Assembly: GCF_000284375.1 (NCBI RefSeq)
Contig: NC_017249.1
Location: forward strand, 682,001-746,000
Length of the DNA stretch: 64,000 nt
Source: Bradyrhizobium japonicum USDA 6
Lineage (GTDB): Bacteria; Pseudomonadota; Alphaproteobacteria; Rhizobiales; Xanthobacteraceae
Direction: 5' to 3'
Shown: in pieces, positions 34,902 through 44,030 of the stretch
Layout of the letters: each line of letters starts with the position of its first letter
Position numbering within the stretch: position 1 is the stretch's first letter
Position numbers and translations under genes: made by a program
Notes under the pieces: model-generated
Seen by the model: only the letters and a program-made list of their open reading frames with translations
What the model was told of the DNA's origin: nothing
Database searches by the model: none

Positions 34902-37856
34902 GTGCTGACCAGGAAGTCCGAACGTCGTCCGGAGCGTGCCAGGCTTTTCGATGCAGCGGCCGATGAAGCATCGACGAAACTGGACCGGCGGACGTTCCTG
35001 AAGCGCTCTGGAGTCACGGCCGGCGCATTGGCCGCGGTGGGTGAACTCGCGCTGCACAGCGTGCGCAAGGCCGAAGCCGGTCCGCCGCCACCTGTCGGCG
35101 CAACGGTCACGACCCGCAAGAACGTCTGCACGCACTGCTCGGTCGGTTGCTCGGTGATCGCCAAGGTCGCCAACGGCGTATGGATCGGGCAGGAGCCCGA
35201 CTACGACAGTCCGATCAATCGCGGCTCGCATTGCTGCAAGGGTGCGGCGGTTCGCGACGACGTGTTGAACGAACGACGCCTGCGTTACCCCGTCAAGCTC
35301 GTCAACGGACAGTGGACGCGCATCTCCTGGGAGACGGCGATCGACGAGATCGGCGACAAGCTGCTGGATATCCGCCAGAAGGCGGGGCCCGACTCGGTCT
35401 ATTGGCTCGGCTCCGCCAAGTTCACCAACGAGGCCGCTTATCTCAATCGCAAGCTTGCGGCGTTCTGGGGCACCAACAATTCCGATCACCAGGCGCGGAT
35501 CTGCCACTCCACGACGGTCACCGGCGTAGCCAATACCTGGGGCTACGGCGCGATGACCAACAGCTACAACGACATCCGCAACGCCAAGACCATCCTGTTG
35601 ATGGGTGGCAATCCCGCCGAGGCCCATCCGGTCTCCCTGCAGCACATTCTTGAAGGCAAGGAGCTCAACCGCGCCAATATGATCGTGGTCGATCCCCGGA
35701 TGACGCGGACCGCTGCGCACGCGACCGAATATGTCCGGGTTCGCCCCGGCACGCATATCGCCACGATCTACGGCATGCTGTGGCACATTTTCGAAAATGG
35801 CTGGGAGGACAAGGAATTCCTCGCTCAGCGTGTCTACGGCCTGGATGAGGTCCGGAAGCAGGTTGCGAAGTGGCCGCCCAAGGAGGTCGAGCGCGTGACC
35901 GGCCTGCCGGAGGCGCAGGTCAGACACGTCGCCGAACTGTTCGCCAAACAGAGGCCGTCCACCCTGATCTGGGCGATGGGGCAGACTCAATTCACCACCG
36001 GCACCGCCAATGTCCGCGCCAGCTGCCTGTTGCTGCTCGCCACCGGCAACATGGGGGTGCCCGGCGCAGGCGCCAACATTTTCCGCGGCCACACCAACGT
36101 GCAGGGTGCAACCGATCTCGGTCTCGATGTCACCTCGCTGCCGCTGTACTACGGTCTTGCCGAGGAGGCCTGGCGGCATTGGTGCCGGGTATGGGAGGTC
36201 GATTACGACTGGATGAAGTCGCGTTTCCCCGACAAGAAGCTGATGGAAACGCCGGGCATTCCGAGCACGCGCTGGTTCGACGCAACCTTGTTGCCAACCA
36301 ATCAGGTCAGCCAGCCCAATCCGGTGCAGGCCATGTTCATCATGGGCCATGGCGTCAACACCATCACGCGGATGCCGGAAGCGGTGAAGGGCATCGAGAA
36401 GCTGGAGTTGCTGGTGGTCTGCGATCCCTACCCGACCGCGTGGTCGGTGCTGTCGGAGCGCAAGAACGGCACCTACCTCCTGCCGGCCTGCACGAGCTTC
36501 GAAATGGAGGGCTCGCGCACCAACTCCAACCGGTCGCTGCAATGGGGCGAAAAAATCGTCGATCCGGTCTTCGAATCGAAGAACGACTACGACACCATGT
36601 ACCTGTTCGCCCGCAAGTTCGGATTTGCCGACCTGATGTTCAAGAACATCAAGGTCGAGAACGGCGCGGTTTCGGCGGAGGACATCCTGCGCGAGATCAA
36701 CCGCGGCGGCTGGTCGACCGGCTATTGCGGACAGTCGCCGGAGCGGCTCAAGGCCCACATGAGAAACCAGCACAAGTTCGATCTGGTGACGCTGCGGGCA
36801 CCGAAGGACGATCCGGAGGTTGGTGGAGATTATTACGGCCTGCCATGGCCGTGCTGGGGCACGCCCGAGTACAGGCATCCGGGCACGCCGATCCTCTACA
36901 ATACCAATCTTCCGGTGAAGGAGGGTGGCGGCACCTTCCGCGCGCGGTTCGGAGTCGAGCGCGTCGTGAAGCGCAAGGTGGTGGAGAACGGGCAGGAGGT
37001 GGAGCGGGAAGATCACGATAATCTTCTCGCCGAAGGCTCGTATTCCGTCGGTTCGGAGATCAAGGACGGCTATCCCGAGTTCACCCTCGGCGTGCTGAAG
37101 AAACTCGGCTGGGACAAGGACCTCACCGCGCAGGAACGCGAGGTGATCGAGCGCATCAATCCGGCCGATCCCGACAAGGTGTCATGGTCGACCGACTTGT
37201 CCGGCGGCATCCAGCGGGTCGCGATCGAACACGGGTGTTCGCCTTACGGAAACGCCAAGGCACGCATGATCGCGTGGAATCTTCCCGATCCGGTTCCGGT
37301 GCATCGCGAGCCGATCTACACGCCGCGTCCCGACCTCGTCGCCGACTATCCGACCTTGCCGGACGCGAAGCAGTTCCGCGTGCCCAATATCGGCTTCTCC
37401 GTGCAGAAGGCCGCCGTCGATCGCGCGATCTCGAAGCAGTTCCCGCTGATCCTGAGCTCGGGCCGTCTGGTTGAATACGAAGGCGGTGGCGAGGAAACGC
37501 GGTCCAACAGATGGCTCGCCGAACTGAAGCAGCACATGTACGTCGAGATCAACCCGACGGACGCAGCCGAGCGCGGCATCGTCGATGGTGGCTGGGTCTG
37601 GGTGACCGGTGCAGAGAACAGCTCGCGGGCCCGGATGAAGGCGATGGTGACTGAACGCGTCGGCAAGGGCGTTGCCTGGATGCCGTTCCATTTCGCCGGC
37701 TGGTACGAGGGGGCCAACCTTCGGGCGAAATATCCGGCGGGAGCCGATCCCATCGTGCTCGGCGAGAGCGTCAATACGCTGACGACCTATGGCTATGATC
37801 CTGCCACCGGCATGCAGGAGCCGAAGGCCACGCTGTGTCAGATCAGGGCCGCATGA
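34902..37856 (+). CDS. fdhA: Formate dehydrogenase major (molybdopterin) subunit
   Basis: Catalytic subunit (984 residues) of a membrane-bound formate dehydrogenase that oxidises formate to CO2 with a bis-MGD molybdenum or tungsten cofactor. A Tat signal (DRRTFLKRSGVTAGALAAVG, about residues 28-47) predicts periplasmic location. The [4Fe-4S] site is Cys76, Cys79, Cys83 and Cys111/112. The catalytic ligand is Cys201 followed by His202 (ARICH), in place of selenocysteine found in E. coli FdnG. The molybdopterin-binding core is intact to the end. Start GTG 34902 follows AGGAGA. It is the second gene of fdhX-A-B-C. Confidence 0.94.
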   Translation: MLTRKSERRPERARLFDAAADEASTKLDRRTFLKRSGVTAGALAAVGELALHSVRKAEAGPPPPVGATVTTRKNVCTHCSVGCSVIAKVANGVWIGQEPDYDSPINRGSHCCKGAAVRDDVLNERRLRYPVKLVNGQWTRISWETAIDEIGDKLLDIRQKAGPDSVYWLGSAKFTNEAAYLNRKLAAFWGTNNSDHQARICHSTTVTGVANTWGYGAMTNSYNDIRNAKTILLMGGNPAEAHPVSLQHILEGKELNRANMIVVDPRMTRTAAHATEYVRVRPGTHIATIYGMLWHIFENGWEDKEFLAQRVYGLDEVRKQVAKWPPKEVERVTGLPEAQVRHVAELFAKQRPSTLIWAMGQTQFTTGTANVRASCLLLLATGNMGVPGAGANIFRGHTNVQGATDLGLDVTSLPLYYGLAEEAWRHWCRVWEVDYDWMKSRFPDKKLMETPGIPSTRWFDATLLPTNQVSQPNPVQAMFIMGHGVNTITRMPEAVKGIEKLELLVVCDPYPTAWSVLSERKNGTYLLPACTSFEMEGSRTNSNRSLQWGEKIVDPVFESKNDYDTMYLFARKFGFADLMFKNIKVENGAVSAEDILREINRGGWSTGYCGQSPERLKAHMRNQHKFDLVTLRAPKDDPEVGGDYYGLPWPCWGTPEYRHPGTPILYNTNLPVKEGGGTFRARFGVERVVKRKVVENGQEVEREDHDNLLAEGSYSVGSEIKDGYPEFTLGVLKKLGWDKDLTAQEREVIERINPADPDKVSWSTDLSGGIQRVAIEHGCSPYGNAKARMIAWNLPDPVPVHREPIYTPRPDLVADYPTLPDAKQFRVPNIGFSVQKAAVDRAISKQFPLILSSGRLVEYEGGGEETRSNRWLAELKQHMYVEINPTDAAERGIVDGGWVWVTGAENSSRARMKAMVTERVGKGVAWMPFHFAGWYEGANLRAKYPAGADPIVLGESVNTLTTYGYDPATGMQEPKATLCQIRAA

Positions 37857-37868
37857 GAGGTTAGACCA

Positions 37869-38471
37869 ATGGCACGCATGAAATTCCTGTGTGATGCGGA
37901 CCGTTGCATCGACTGCAATGCCTGCGTGACCGCCTGCAAGAACGAGAACGAGGTGCCTTGGGGCATCAACCGGCGTCGCGTCGTCACCATCAATGACGGC
38001 AAGCCGGGCGAGCGGTCGGTGTCGATGGCCTGCATGCATTGTACCGATGCGCCTTGCGCGTCGGTGTGTCCGGTCAAGTGCATCTACCCGACCGAAGACG
38101 GCATCGTCCTGCACGACAAGGATTTGTGCATCGGCTGCGGCTATTGCTTCTACGCCTGTCCGTTCGGAGCGCCGCAATATCCCCAGGTCGGGAATTTCGG
38201 CTCGCGGGGCAAGATGGACAAGTGCACCTATTGCGCGGGCGGCGGCGGACCGGAGGCGCCGGGCAGCGCCGAAGAATATGCGAAATACGGCTCGAACCGC
38301 TTCGGCGAAGGCAAGCTGCCGATGTGCGCCGAGATGTGCTCGACCAAATCGCTGCTCGCAGGCGATGGCGACATCATCGCGCAAATCTACGAGGAGCGCG
38401 TCGAGAAGCGCGGCTATGGCTCCGGAGCCTGGGGCTGGACAACCGCCTATCACGAGGACGTCAAGTCGTAA
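37869..38471 (+). CDS. fdhB: Formate dehydrogenase iron-sulfur subunit
   Basis: Electron-transfer subunit of 200 residues with four ferredoxin-type [4Fe-4S] sites. Cysteine clusters CIDCNACVTACK, CMHCTDAPCASVCP, CIGCGYCFYACP and CTYC with CAEMC are all complete. Electrons pass through these clusters from FdhA to the heme of the b-type subunit. It lacks the long C-terminal transmembrane helix of E. coli FdnH/FdoH, which is 294 residues; here the protein ends after cluster four, so contact with the membrane must come from the cytochrome subunit. It starts 12 bases after the fdhA stop. Confidence 0.93.
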   Translation: MARMKFLCDADRCIDCNACVTACKNENEVPWGINRRRVVTINDGKPGERSVSMACMHCTDAPCASVCPVKCIYPTEDGIVLHDKDLCIGCGYCFYACPFGAPQYPQVGNFGSRGKMDKCTYCAGGGGPEAPGSAEEYAKYGSNRFGEGKLPMCAEMCSTKSLLAGDGDIIAQIYEERVEKRGYGSGAWGWTTAYHEDVKS

Positions 38472-38532
38472 GACGACCTGCGTTACCGCCGATGGAAGCG
38501 CGACGATCAGGGACGAAGATTGGGTATCCGTC

Positions 38533-39531
38533 ATGACGGCTTTCGCACGCATTCGCTTCGCAGCGCTGTTGTTGATGCTGTTCTGTCTCGCGACAGCTCC
38601 GGTGCTCGCCCAGAAGCTCGGTCCCGACGGGGCGCCCAATCCGACCGCCAGTGTGACCAATCAGAAGACGCTTCTCGAGCAAGCGCCGCGCATCCAGGGC
38701 CGGATCGACATCCCCGATGTCAAAGCCAGCGTGTTGATGCAGCCGGCGGGACGGACCTGGGATTATTTCCACGAGGTCCTGCTGCACTGGGGTGGGGCGG
38801 TGGTGATCGTCGGCATGCTGGCCGTGCTCGCGCTCGCCTATCTGATCATGGGCCGGCTTCGCATCGAAGCCGGGCGCTCCGGGCAGACGATCGTCCGCTT
38901 CAAGGCCTTCGAGCGGTTCGCGCATTGGCTGACAGCGGTTTCTTTCGTGCTGCTCGGGTTGACCGGCCTGAACATCACCTTCGGCAAGGTCCTGCTGCTG
39001 CCCCTCGTCGGCCCGGAACTATTCTCGGACATCTCCCAGGTCGCCAAGTACGTGCACAATTTCACGAGCTTCGCCTTCGTGGCGGGCCTCGTTCTGATCA
39101 CGGTGCTCTTCTTCAGGGACAATCTGTTCAAGCGAGTCGATATTGACTGGGTCAAGCAGGGTGGCGGCTTCATCAAGTCGAAACATGCGCCTGCAGGCCG
39201 CTTCAATCTCGGTGAGAAAATGGTCTATTGGCTGTCGGTCGCAGCCGGCCTCCTGGTCTCCGCATCGGGATTCGTGCTGCTGTTTCCGTTCTACGGCACC
39301 AACATAGCGGACATGCAGATCGCCCAGGTCGCCCACGCCGTCATCGCGATCCTGTTCATCGCGCTGATCCTCGGACACATCTATATCGGCACGCTCGGCA
39401 TGGAAGGCGCGTTCGAAGCCATGGGTACCGGCGAGGTCGATATCAATTGGGCGAGAGAGCATCACGACCGCTGGCTCGCCGAAAAGCTCGAAGCGGAAGA
39501 CCGGCAAGCTTCGGCTACACCGGCTGAATAG
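38533..39531 (+). CDS. fdhC: Formate dehydrogenase cytochrome b556 gamma subunit
   Basis: Inner-membrane subunit of 332 residues that accepts electrons from FdhB and passes them to the quinone pool. A signal peptide or first helix (LLLMLFCLATAPVLA) and an unusual periplasmic stretch of about 60 residues precede the cytochrome core. Four hydrophobic segments follow with likely heme ligands in FERFAHWLT, VHNFTSF and the pair in VAHAVIAILFIALILGHIY. It is larger than E. coli FdnI (217 residues) because of the N-terminal extension, which is usual in proteobacterial FdhC. The start is taken at ATG 38533, about 60 bases after fdhB. Confidence 0.9.
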   Translation: MTAFARIRFAALLLMLFCLATAPVLAQKLGPDGAPNPTASVTNQKTLLEQAPRIQGRIDIPDVKASVLMQPAGRTWDYFHEVLLHWGGAVVIVGMLAVLALAYLIMGRLRIEAGRSGQTIVRFKAFERFAHWLTAVSFVLLGLTGLNITFGKVLLLPLVGPELFSDISQVAKYVHNFTSFAFVAGLVLITVLFFRDNLFKRVDIDWVKQGGGFIKSKHAPAGRFNLGEKMVYWLSVAAGLLVSASGFVLLFPFYGTNIADMQIAQVAHAVIAILFIALILGHIYIGTLGMEGAFEAMGTGEVDINWAREHHDRWLAEKLEAEDRQASATPAE

Positions 39532-39566
39532 CGCGATGGCGCTCGGACCAGCCTGAACCGGGCAAT

Positions 39567-41609
39567 TCAGTTGGAGCGGCCGTCCGGGTCACGCTTCCCG
39601 TTCCGGTCACGCAGGTAATCGTCGGTGGTGCGGACGGTCGGGCCCGACGCGCCATAAGATTCAAAACCTTGTTCGGCGACGAAGCCGACGCGGCAGTCGC
39701 CGCACATCTTGATGGCGTCGAGCCGCTGCGCCGAGCCCGAATACATCCAGTGCTGGCCTTCGAGCTTCGCCACCACACGCTCGATGCTGCTCTTGACGCC
39801 GAATGGCTTGCCGCAGCGGATGCAGCAAAACGGCTCCTCTTCCTTGAGCACCCGGGTCGGCGCCCGACTGGCACGGAAGTCGATCTGCGGAACCAGGGTG
39901 ATGACGTTTTCCGGGCACGTCGCCCGGCACAGGCCGCACTGAACGCAGGAGTCTTCGACGAACCGCAGCGCCGGGCGCTCGGGGTCGTCGCGCAGGGCAC
40001 TCGTCGGACAGACCGACACGCAGGACAGGCAAAGTGTGCAGCCGGCAGCATCGATCTTGACCGCCCCGAACGGCGCGCCTTCGGGCAACGGAATGACATC
40101 GACGGGTGCAGGCGCCGCGTGGTGCAGTTCGGCCAGCGCAAAGCGCAGCACGTCGCGCTTGCCGCCCACGGTGCGGAAGCTCGCAGGGCGCGGAGTCGGC
40201 GCATCGGCCGGCGCGGTGCGGAGCGCTTCGATCAAATGGTCCGGATCGTCGGTCGCAATGACGGAAAGCCGGGCCGGGCCGAAGCCGAGTCCGGCAAGGA
40301 TCGGATCGGCGAGCGCAACCGTCCGCGTCAATCCGGAGACATCGTGGCGCGGCTTGGCCCGTAGCAGGAAACGCACCGCCGACACGCCATAGGCAAAAGC
40401 CGCGATGATGCTCTCCAACCCGATTTGCGTGACCTCGTTGACAGCAAACGGCAGCACGTTCGCGGGCAAGCCGTCGCCGAACCGCGACAGCGCGTCGATC
40501 AGCGGCCCGCCGTGGCTTTCGTCATGGACGAGGACAACGGCCCGCTCGCCGCCCGCCTGGCGGTATGCGAGCAGCATCGCACGCAGCTTTCTGACCAGCG
40601 CGTCCTCCGCCGGCAGCGCATAGGACGCGGCGCCGGTGGGACAGGCGGTCGCGCATTGGCCGCAGCCCGCGCAGATGTCGGCGTCGATCGCCACATGGTT
40701 GCCGGCAGGTGTGATCGCGCCGGCCGGACAGGAGTCGAGACAGCGGGTGCAGCCGGTCCGCTTCGAGCGCGAATGTGCGCAAAGCCCGGCGTCGAAGGTG
40801 ATGTAGCGTGGCTTCTCGAAGGTCCCGACGAGGTCGCGCGCTTTCAGCACGGCCTGGAGGATTGCTGCGGGACTGCCGGGATCCGCACGCAGATAGCCGT
40901 CGCGCAAATCGGCAGGAACCAGCGCAGGCCCGCCGCTCAAGTCGAGGACGATGTCGCAGGTCGAACGGGCGTTGTTGCGTGAGGAGCCAAACGTCAGGGC
41001 GCGACGTGAGGACGGTGCGGCTTCGGCGAAATCGTCGACCACCAATTCGAACGCGCCCAGGTGTCCCTTGACACTCGTTATTCGACCTTTGGCAATCGGA
41101 TAGTCGGCGCGACGTGGCGGTGCGATCGCGGCTGGTGGCGCAATCAGCACGGTGACGTCGAGATGCTCCCTGAGCAAGTCGCCAGCCTCGATCGCGGCCT
41201 CGTCGCGGCCGTAGATCAGGATGACTCCGCTGCTTTCCAGCTGGACCATCGGCGCGGGTGCGGCGACTTCGGCCGCGGCGGCCAGCAGCGCGGCCATTTT
41301 CGGTCCCGCGCGGTCGGCATCGCCGGACCATCCGGCGGTCTCGCGGATGTTGGCGAACTGTATCGAATTCGCACGATTATTTTCAGCCGCAACCTGCGAA
41401 AACAGCGCCGTCTGCTGCGTGCAGGCCACCGTGAGCGGACCATCTTCGGCGGCGACAGCCTTGAATCGGCCGAGTTCGGCGCCGCAGAGCTGTGTCGCTG
41501 CCGTCACTTCACCGCGGCAGCCGCGGCGAATTGCGTCTGCATCGAGCGGCATCGTCCCTTCGCATGAGCAGATCAGGAGGCGCCTGCCGCTGTTAGATAT
41601 GACGGTCAC
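39567..41609 (-). CDS. Poly-ferredoxin (HdrA/DsrL-like) 4Fe-4S protein of fdh locus
   Basis: Large soluble iron-sulfur protein of 680 residues. An N-terminal motif ICSCEGTM, a central HdrA-like part and a C-terminal ferredoxin domain are visible. At least four [4Fe-4S] sites are seen: CTRCLDSCPAGA, CAGCGQCATACPTGA, CTLCLSCVSVCPTSA and CVQCGLCRATCPENV, and a CCIRCGKPF...MCGDC rubredoxin-like pair comes near the end. It could be a soluble electron carrier or a maturation/regulatory partner of the formate dehydrogenase. The start is uncertain: GTG 41609 has GAG 5 bases upstream, and GTG 41642 would add 11 residues. It is convergent with fdhC and divergent from the DUF3305 gene. Confidence 0.78.
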   Translation of the reverse strand: MTVISNSGRRLLICSCEGTMPLDADAIRRGCRGEVTAATQLCGAELGRFKAVAAEDGPLTVACTQQTALFSQVAAENNRANSIQFANIRETAGWSGDADRAGPKMAALLAAAAEVAAPAPMVQLESSGVILIYGRDEAAIEAGDLLREHLDVTVLIAPPAAIAPPRRADYPIAKGRITSVKGHLGAFELVVDDFAEAAPSSRRALTFGSSRNNARSTCDIVLDLSGGPALVPADLRDGYLRADPGSPAAILQAVLKARDLVGTFEKPRYITFDAGLCAHSRSKRTGCTRCLDSCPAGAITPAGNHVAIDADICAGCGQCATACPTGAASYALPAEDALVRKLRAMLLAYRQAGGERAVVLVHDESHGGPLIDALSRFGDGLPANVLPFAVNEVTQIGLESIIAAFAYGVSAVRFLLRAKPRHDVSGLTRTVALADPILAGLGFGPARLSVIATDDPDHLIEALRTAPADAPTPRPASFRTVGGKRDVLRFALAELHHAAPAPVDVIPLPEGAPFGAVKIDAAGCTLCLSCVSVCPTSALRDDPERPALRFVEDSCVQCGLCRATCPENVITLVPQIDFRASRAPTRVLKEEEPFCCIRCGKPFGVKSSIERVVAKLEGQHWMYSGSAQRLDAIKMCGDCRVGFVAEQGFESYGASGPTVRTTDDYLRDRNGKRDPDGRSN

Positions 41610-41800
41610 AATATCTCGCGGCTCCCAAAATAGCGCGGCCACCTACTGGCTCGTTCACCCCTGAAGTATATACTCCGGATATCGGAAAAGACGACGCCCG
41701 TATCATGAGCGCACGATTACCGCTCTCGCCGGGGCGAGCGCGCGGCTTCGGTGGATAGGTTTTGGAAGCAGGAACCACATCTCGATCGCGAGAGGGCACA

Positions 41801-42262
41801 TTGATATCGACAAGTCTTGCACGCATTGCTGTCGGTGTCGCAATCGAGCGGCGCAAGGCGAAGAGTGCGTGGGCCGATTTTCTGTGGCGGCCCGTCTCGG
41901 TGTTCGCGGGAGAGCCGACTGCGAAGCCGTGGACGCCGATTGGAGGCGAAGGCGAGGTCAAATTGTTCTATGCCGGTGATGCCGTGATCGAACTGCATCG
42001 GACCGAAACCACCAACTATCGCGAAAATCTCACGTCGGGCTCGCCCACGCTGTGGGTCAATTTGCGCCCGACCGGTTCCGAGCCGCCCTACGAGCTGCTC
42101 GCGGTCACGGCCGATCCGGCGGAGGGCGAGGCATTTACCGATGCAGGCAGCAATCTTGTCGAAGCCGTGCCGATGCCACCGGGCATCTCCGAGATCATCG
42201 GCCGGTTCGTCGCCGAGCATCATGTCGAACGACCATTCGTCAAACGGCAGCGCAATCGTTAG
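41801..42262 (+). CDS. DUF3305 domain protein
   Basis: Protein of 153 residues with the layout of the DUF3305 family, whose members are found almost only next to formate dehydrogenase and related molybdoenzyme genes. VGVAIERRKAKSAWADFLWRP is the conserved N-terminal part and TLWVNLRPTGSEPPYELLAV with AEAVPMPPGISEIIGRFV-type residues the later part. No signal peptide, so cytoplasmic, and it is likely a maturation or assembly factor. Start TTG 41801 is preceded by GAGAGGG; an in-frame TTG at 41762 is the alternative. Followed by a DUF3306 gene 20 bases later. Confidence 0.8.
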   Translation: MISTSLARIAVGVAIERRKAKSAWADFLWRPVSVFAGEPTAKPWTPIGGEGEVKLFYAGDAVIELHRTETTNYRENLTSGSPTLWVNLRPTGSEPPYELLAVTADPAEGEAFTDAGSNLVEAVPMPPGISEIIGRFVAEHHVERPFVKRQRNR

Positions 42263-42282
42263 CAACGGCATGAGAGAGATCG

Positions 42283-42918
42283 ATGTCAGAGACTAACGTC
42301 TTCGTTCGCTGGGCGCGGCTCAAGCAAGCCTCGAAAAATCAAAACGCTGAACTTGCTCCGGCCGACAAGGAGCAGGCTGCCGAGCCGTCCGTAGCGAATG
42401 ACGAGACCGACCGGCCTTTCGATCTCGCCAGTTTGCCGTCGATCGAATCTATCACCGCTCACACCGACATTGCGGCGTTCCTGCAGACGGGCGTTCCGGC
42501 CGAACTGACGCGCCTGGCATTGCGCCGTGCCTGGGCAGCCGACCCTGCGATCCGCGACTTCATCGGGATCGCGGAGAACCAGTGGGATTTCAACGATCCC
42601 AACGCAATTCCCGGATTTGGCCCGCTCGATCCGGCGGACAACGTCGCCGATCTCGTTGCGCAGATGTCGAAGGGGCTGGAGCAGGTGGGTGACGCGCTTG
42701 CGGACGCGCCGCCGCCAACCGAGCTCATTCCGCAGGGGCGGCCCGATGCCGAACAGCCCGGTCTCGAACCGACGACATGGGCAGCTCAATCGCTGCCCGA
42801 TGATGCCACGGCACGGCCGGACCGGGAGCGGAACGAGAGCGTGCAGTCCGTCAGTGCTGCTGCCGGAGAGCCGCATTCCCAGCGAACGCGACGTCATGGC
42901 AGCGCACTACCTCGCTAA
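42283..42918 (+). CDS. DUF3306 domain protein
   Basis: Protein of 211 residues with the family's central part (RLALRRAWAADPAIRDFIG and ENQWDFNDPNAIPGFGPL). The first 60 and last 70 residues are acidic or low complexity, so only about 80 residues are folded. DUF3306 proteins accompany DUF3305 in formate dehydrogenase loci. The segment IRDFIGIAENQWDFND could bind a helical partner; a role in enzyme maturation is inferred from context only. The gene is co-directional with the DUF3305 and TorD genes and sits 20 bases downstream of the former. Confidence 0.8.
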   Translation: MSETNVFVRWARLKQASKNQNAELAPADKEQAAEPSVANDETDRPFDLASLPSIESITAHTDIAAFLQTGVPAELTRLALRRAWAADPAIRDFIGIAENQWDFNDPNAIPGFGPLDPADNVADLVAQMSKGLEQVGDALADAPPPTELIPQGRPDAEQPGLEPTTWAAQSLPDDATARPDRERNESVQSVSAAAGEPHSQRTRRHGSALPR

Positions 42919-42954
42919 CAACCGGCAGGATTGTATGTCTGGCGCGATCGAACA

Positions 42955-43566
42955 ATGATGAATCCAGCCTCAGGGACCGCTTCAGTGCGTATCGTCGATG
43001 AATTCGACCTCGCGCGGGCGCAGGAATATGCGCTGTTGGCGACGTTGCTGACGCGCAGCCCGGACACGCAGGTGCTGCACCGGCTCTCTGCATTGCACGG
43101 CGATGCCAGCCCGATGGGCGTGGCGCACATGGCGCTGGCGAATGCAGCGCGCCGGACAAATGAGCAGGCCGCATCGCGCGAGTTCTTCGCCCTCTTTGCA
43201 GGATTGGGCAAGGGGGCACTGCTGCCTTATGCGTCACACTACCTGTCCGATACCCTGTATGGCCGTCCACTCGCGCGGTTGCGGGAAACCCTCGAGGGTC
43301 TCGGCCTTGAAAAGGCTCCCGAGCGTACGGAGCCCGAAGATCACGCGGGATTTCTCTGTGAGGTCATGGCAGGCCTTGCCGGCGGGAGCATTTTGGCGCC
43401 GGCGGGCGCCGAGCGCCTCTTCTTTGATCAGCATGTCTCACGCTGGATGAGGCGCTTTTTCGCCGATCTCGAGCGGGCGAGTTCGGCGGATTTTTACGCG
43501 GCCGTCGGCGCGCTCGGGCGGACGTTTATCGAGATCGAGGCGAAGGCCTTCGCGCTTCCGGGCTGA
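42955..43566 (+). CDS. TorD/DmsD-family molybdoenzyme chaperone
   Basis: All-helical cytoplasmic chaperone of 203 residues that binds the Tat signal of its molybdoenzyme partner and keeps it inside until the cofactor is inserted. The helix-rich body ends in the typical segment RLFFDQHVSRWMRRFFADLERA, with the conserved HxxxW (HVSRW), and PEDHAGFLCEVMAGL contains the hinge region. It is the last gene of the fdh accessory group and most likely serves the Tat-signalled FdhA. The start is not certain: ATG 42955, ATG 42958 or TTG 42931 (AGGA too close to the last) share the frame; a seven-codon mini-frame from ATG 42935 overlaps the start. Confidence 0.82.
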   Translation: MMNPASGTASVRIVDEFDLARAQEYALLATLLTRSPDTQVLHRLSALHGDASPMGVAHMALANAARRTNEQAASREFFALFAGLGKGALLPYASHYLSDTLYGRPLARLRETLEGLGLEKAPERTEPEDHAGFLCEVMAGLAGGSILAPAGAERLFFDQHVSRWMRRFFADLERASSADFYAAVGALGRTFIEIEAKAFALPG

Positions 43567-43631
43567 ACACGGTGTTTTGTACGAGCGATGCATAGATCAG
43601 ATGCTACGTTGAAGGTGCAAGGATCAACAGG

Positions 43632-43757
43632 ATGCGCGTTTTCTTAACTGCCTGTCTGTTCGCCGCTGTGGTCGCATTCGGTGCCGCCGGCGTCCTTGAT
43701 CATTTCGTGCAGGAGTCCGCGACGACGGCGTTCGCCGAGCAGAGCGCCCGCGTTTAG
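43632..43757 (+). CDS. 41-residue membrane microprotein
   Basis: Small protein starting MRVFLTACLFAAVVAFGAAG, one hydrophobic segment of about 20 residues and a short tail (VLDHFVQESATTAFAEQSAR) ending in V. It is either a single-pass inner-membrane protein or a signal-peptide-like protein cut to a short peptide. The preceding AGGATCAACAGG is a reasonable ribosome-binding site. Near-identical orphan microproteins are familiar to me from Bradyrhizobium genomes, always unassigned. It stands between the TorD gene and another small gene, in the same direction. Confidence 0.65.
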   Translation: MRVFLTACLFAAVVAFGAAGVLDHFVQESATTAFAEQSARV

Positions 43758-43813
43758 CGGTCATTATTGCTTGTTAGGCTTTCTGTTCTCCACATCGACG
43801 TGGGAGACGCCAT

Positions 43814-44023
43814 ATGCGCCGATTGCTGATCGTTTGTTTCGTCGTTGCAGCCCTGATCGCCGCTACCACCCTGATCTTCAGGGGACAGCCCCGCGCGATA
43901 GAGTTGTCCGCCGCGGCCATGCCGTCCCTGGTCGAGCTGCATGCCATGGCGGGCGTCCATCAGCTTCCAGACCAGGATATCGACGATCAGTCGCTCGTTT
44001 TCCCGACCAGCGTGAAGCAGTAA
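43814..44023 (+). CDS. 69-residue exported or membrane microprotein
   Basis: N-terminal hydrophobic segment MRRLLIVCFVVAALIAATTL followed by about 45 polar residues (IELSAAAMPSLVELHAMAG, DIDDQSLVFPTSVKQ). It can be a membrane-anchored periplasmic protein or have its signal removed. It lies 56 bases after the 41-residue microprotein and is convergent with the MFS gene, whose last codon is 7 bases away. No family is recognised; a pairing of two microproteins suggests one transcript. Confidence 0.6.
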   Translation: MRRLLIVCFVVAALIAATTLIFRGQPRAIELSAAAMPSLVELHAMAGVHQLPDQDIDDQSLVFPTSVKQ

Positions 44024-44030
44024 CCCGAGC

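Noticed and set aside
34902..37856. Selenocysteine formate dehydrogenase
   Set aside because: The catalytic position reads as a cysteine codon (ARICH, Cys201), not an in-frame TGA, and no SECIS-like element is needed.
42935..42958. Seven-codon gene before torD
   Set aside because: Too short for a product; more likely an upstream overlap that affects torD start, so it is noted only in that entry.
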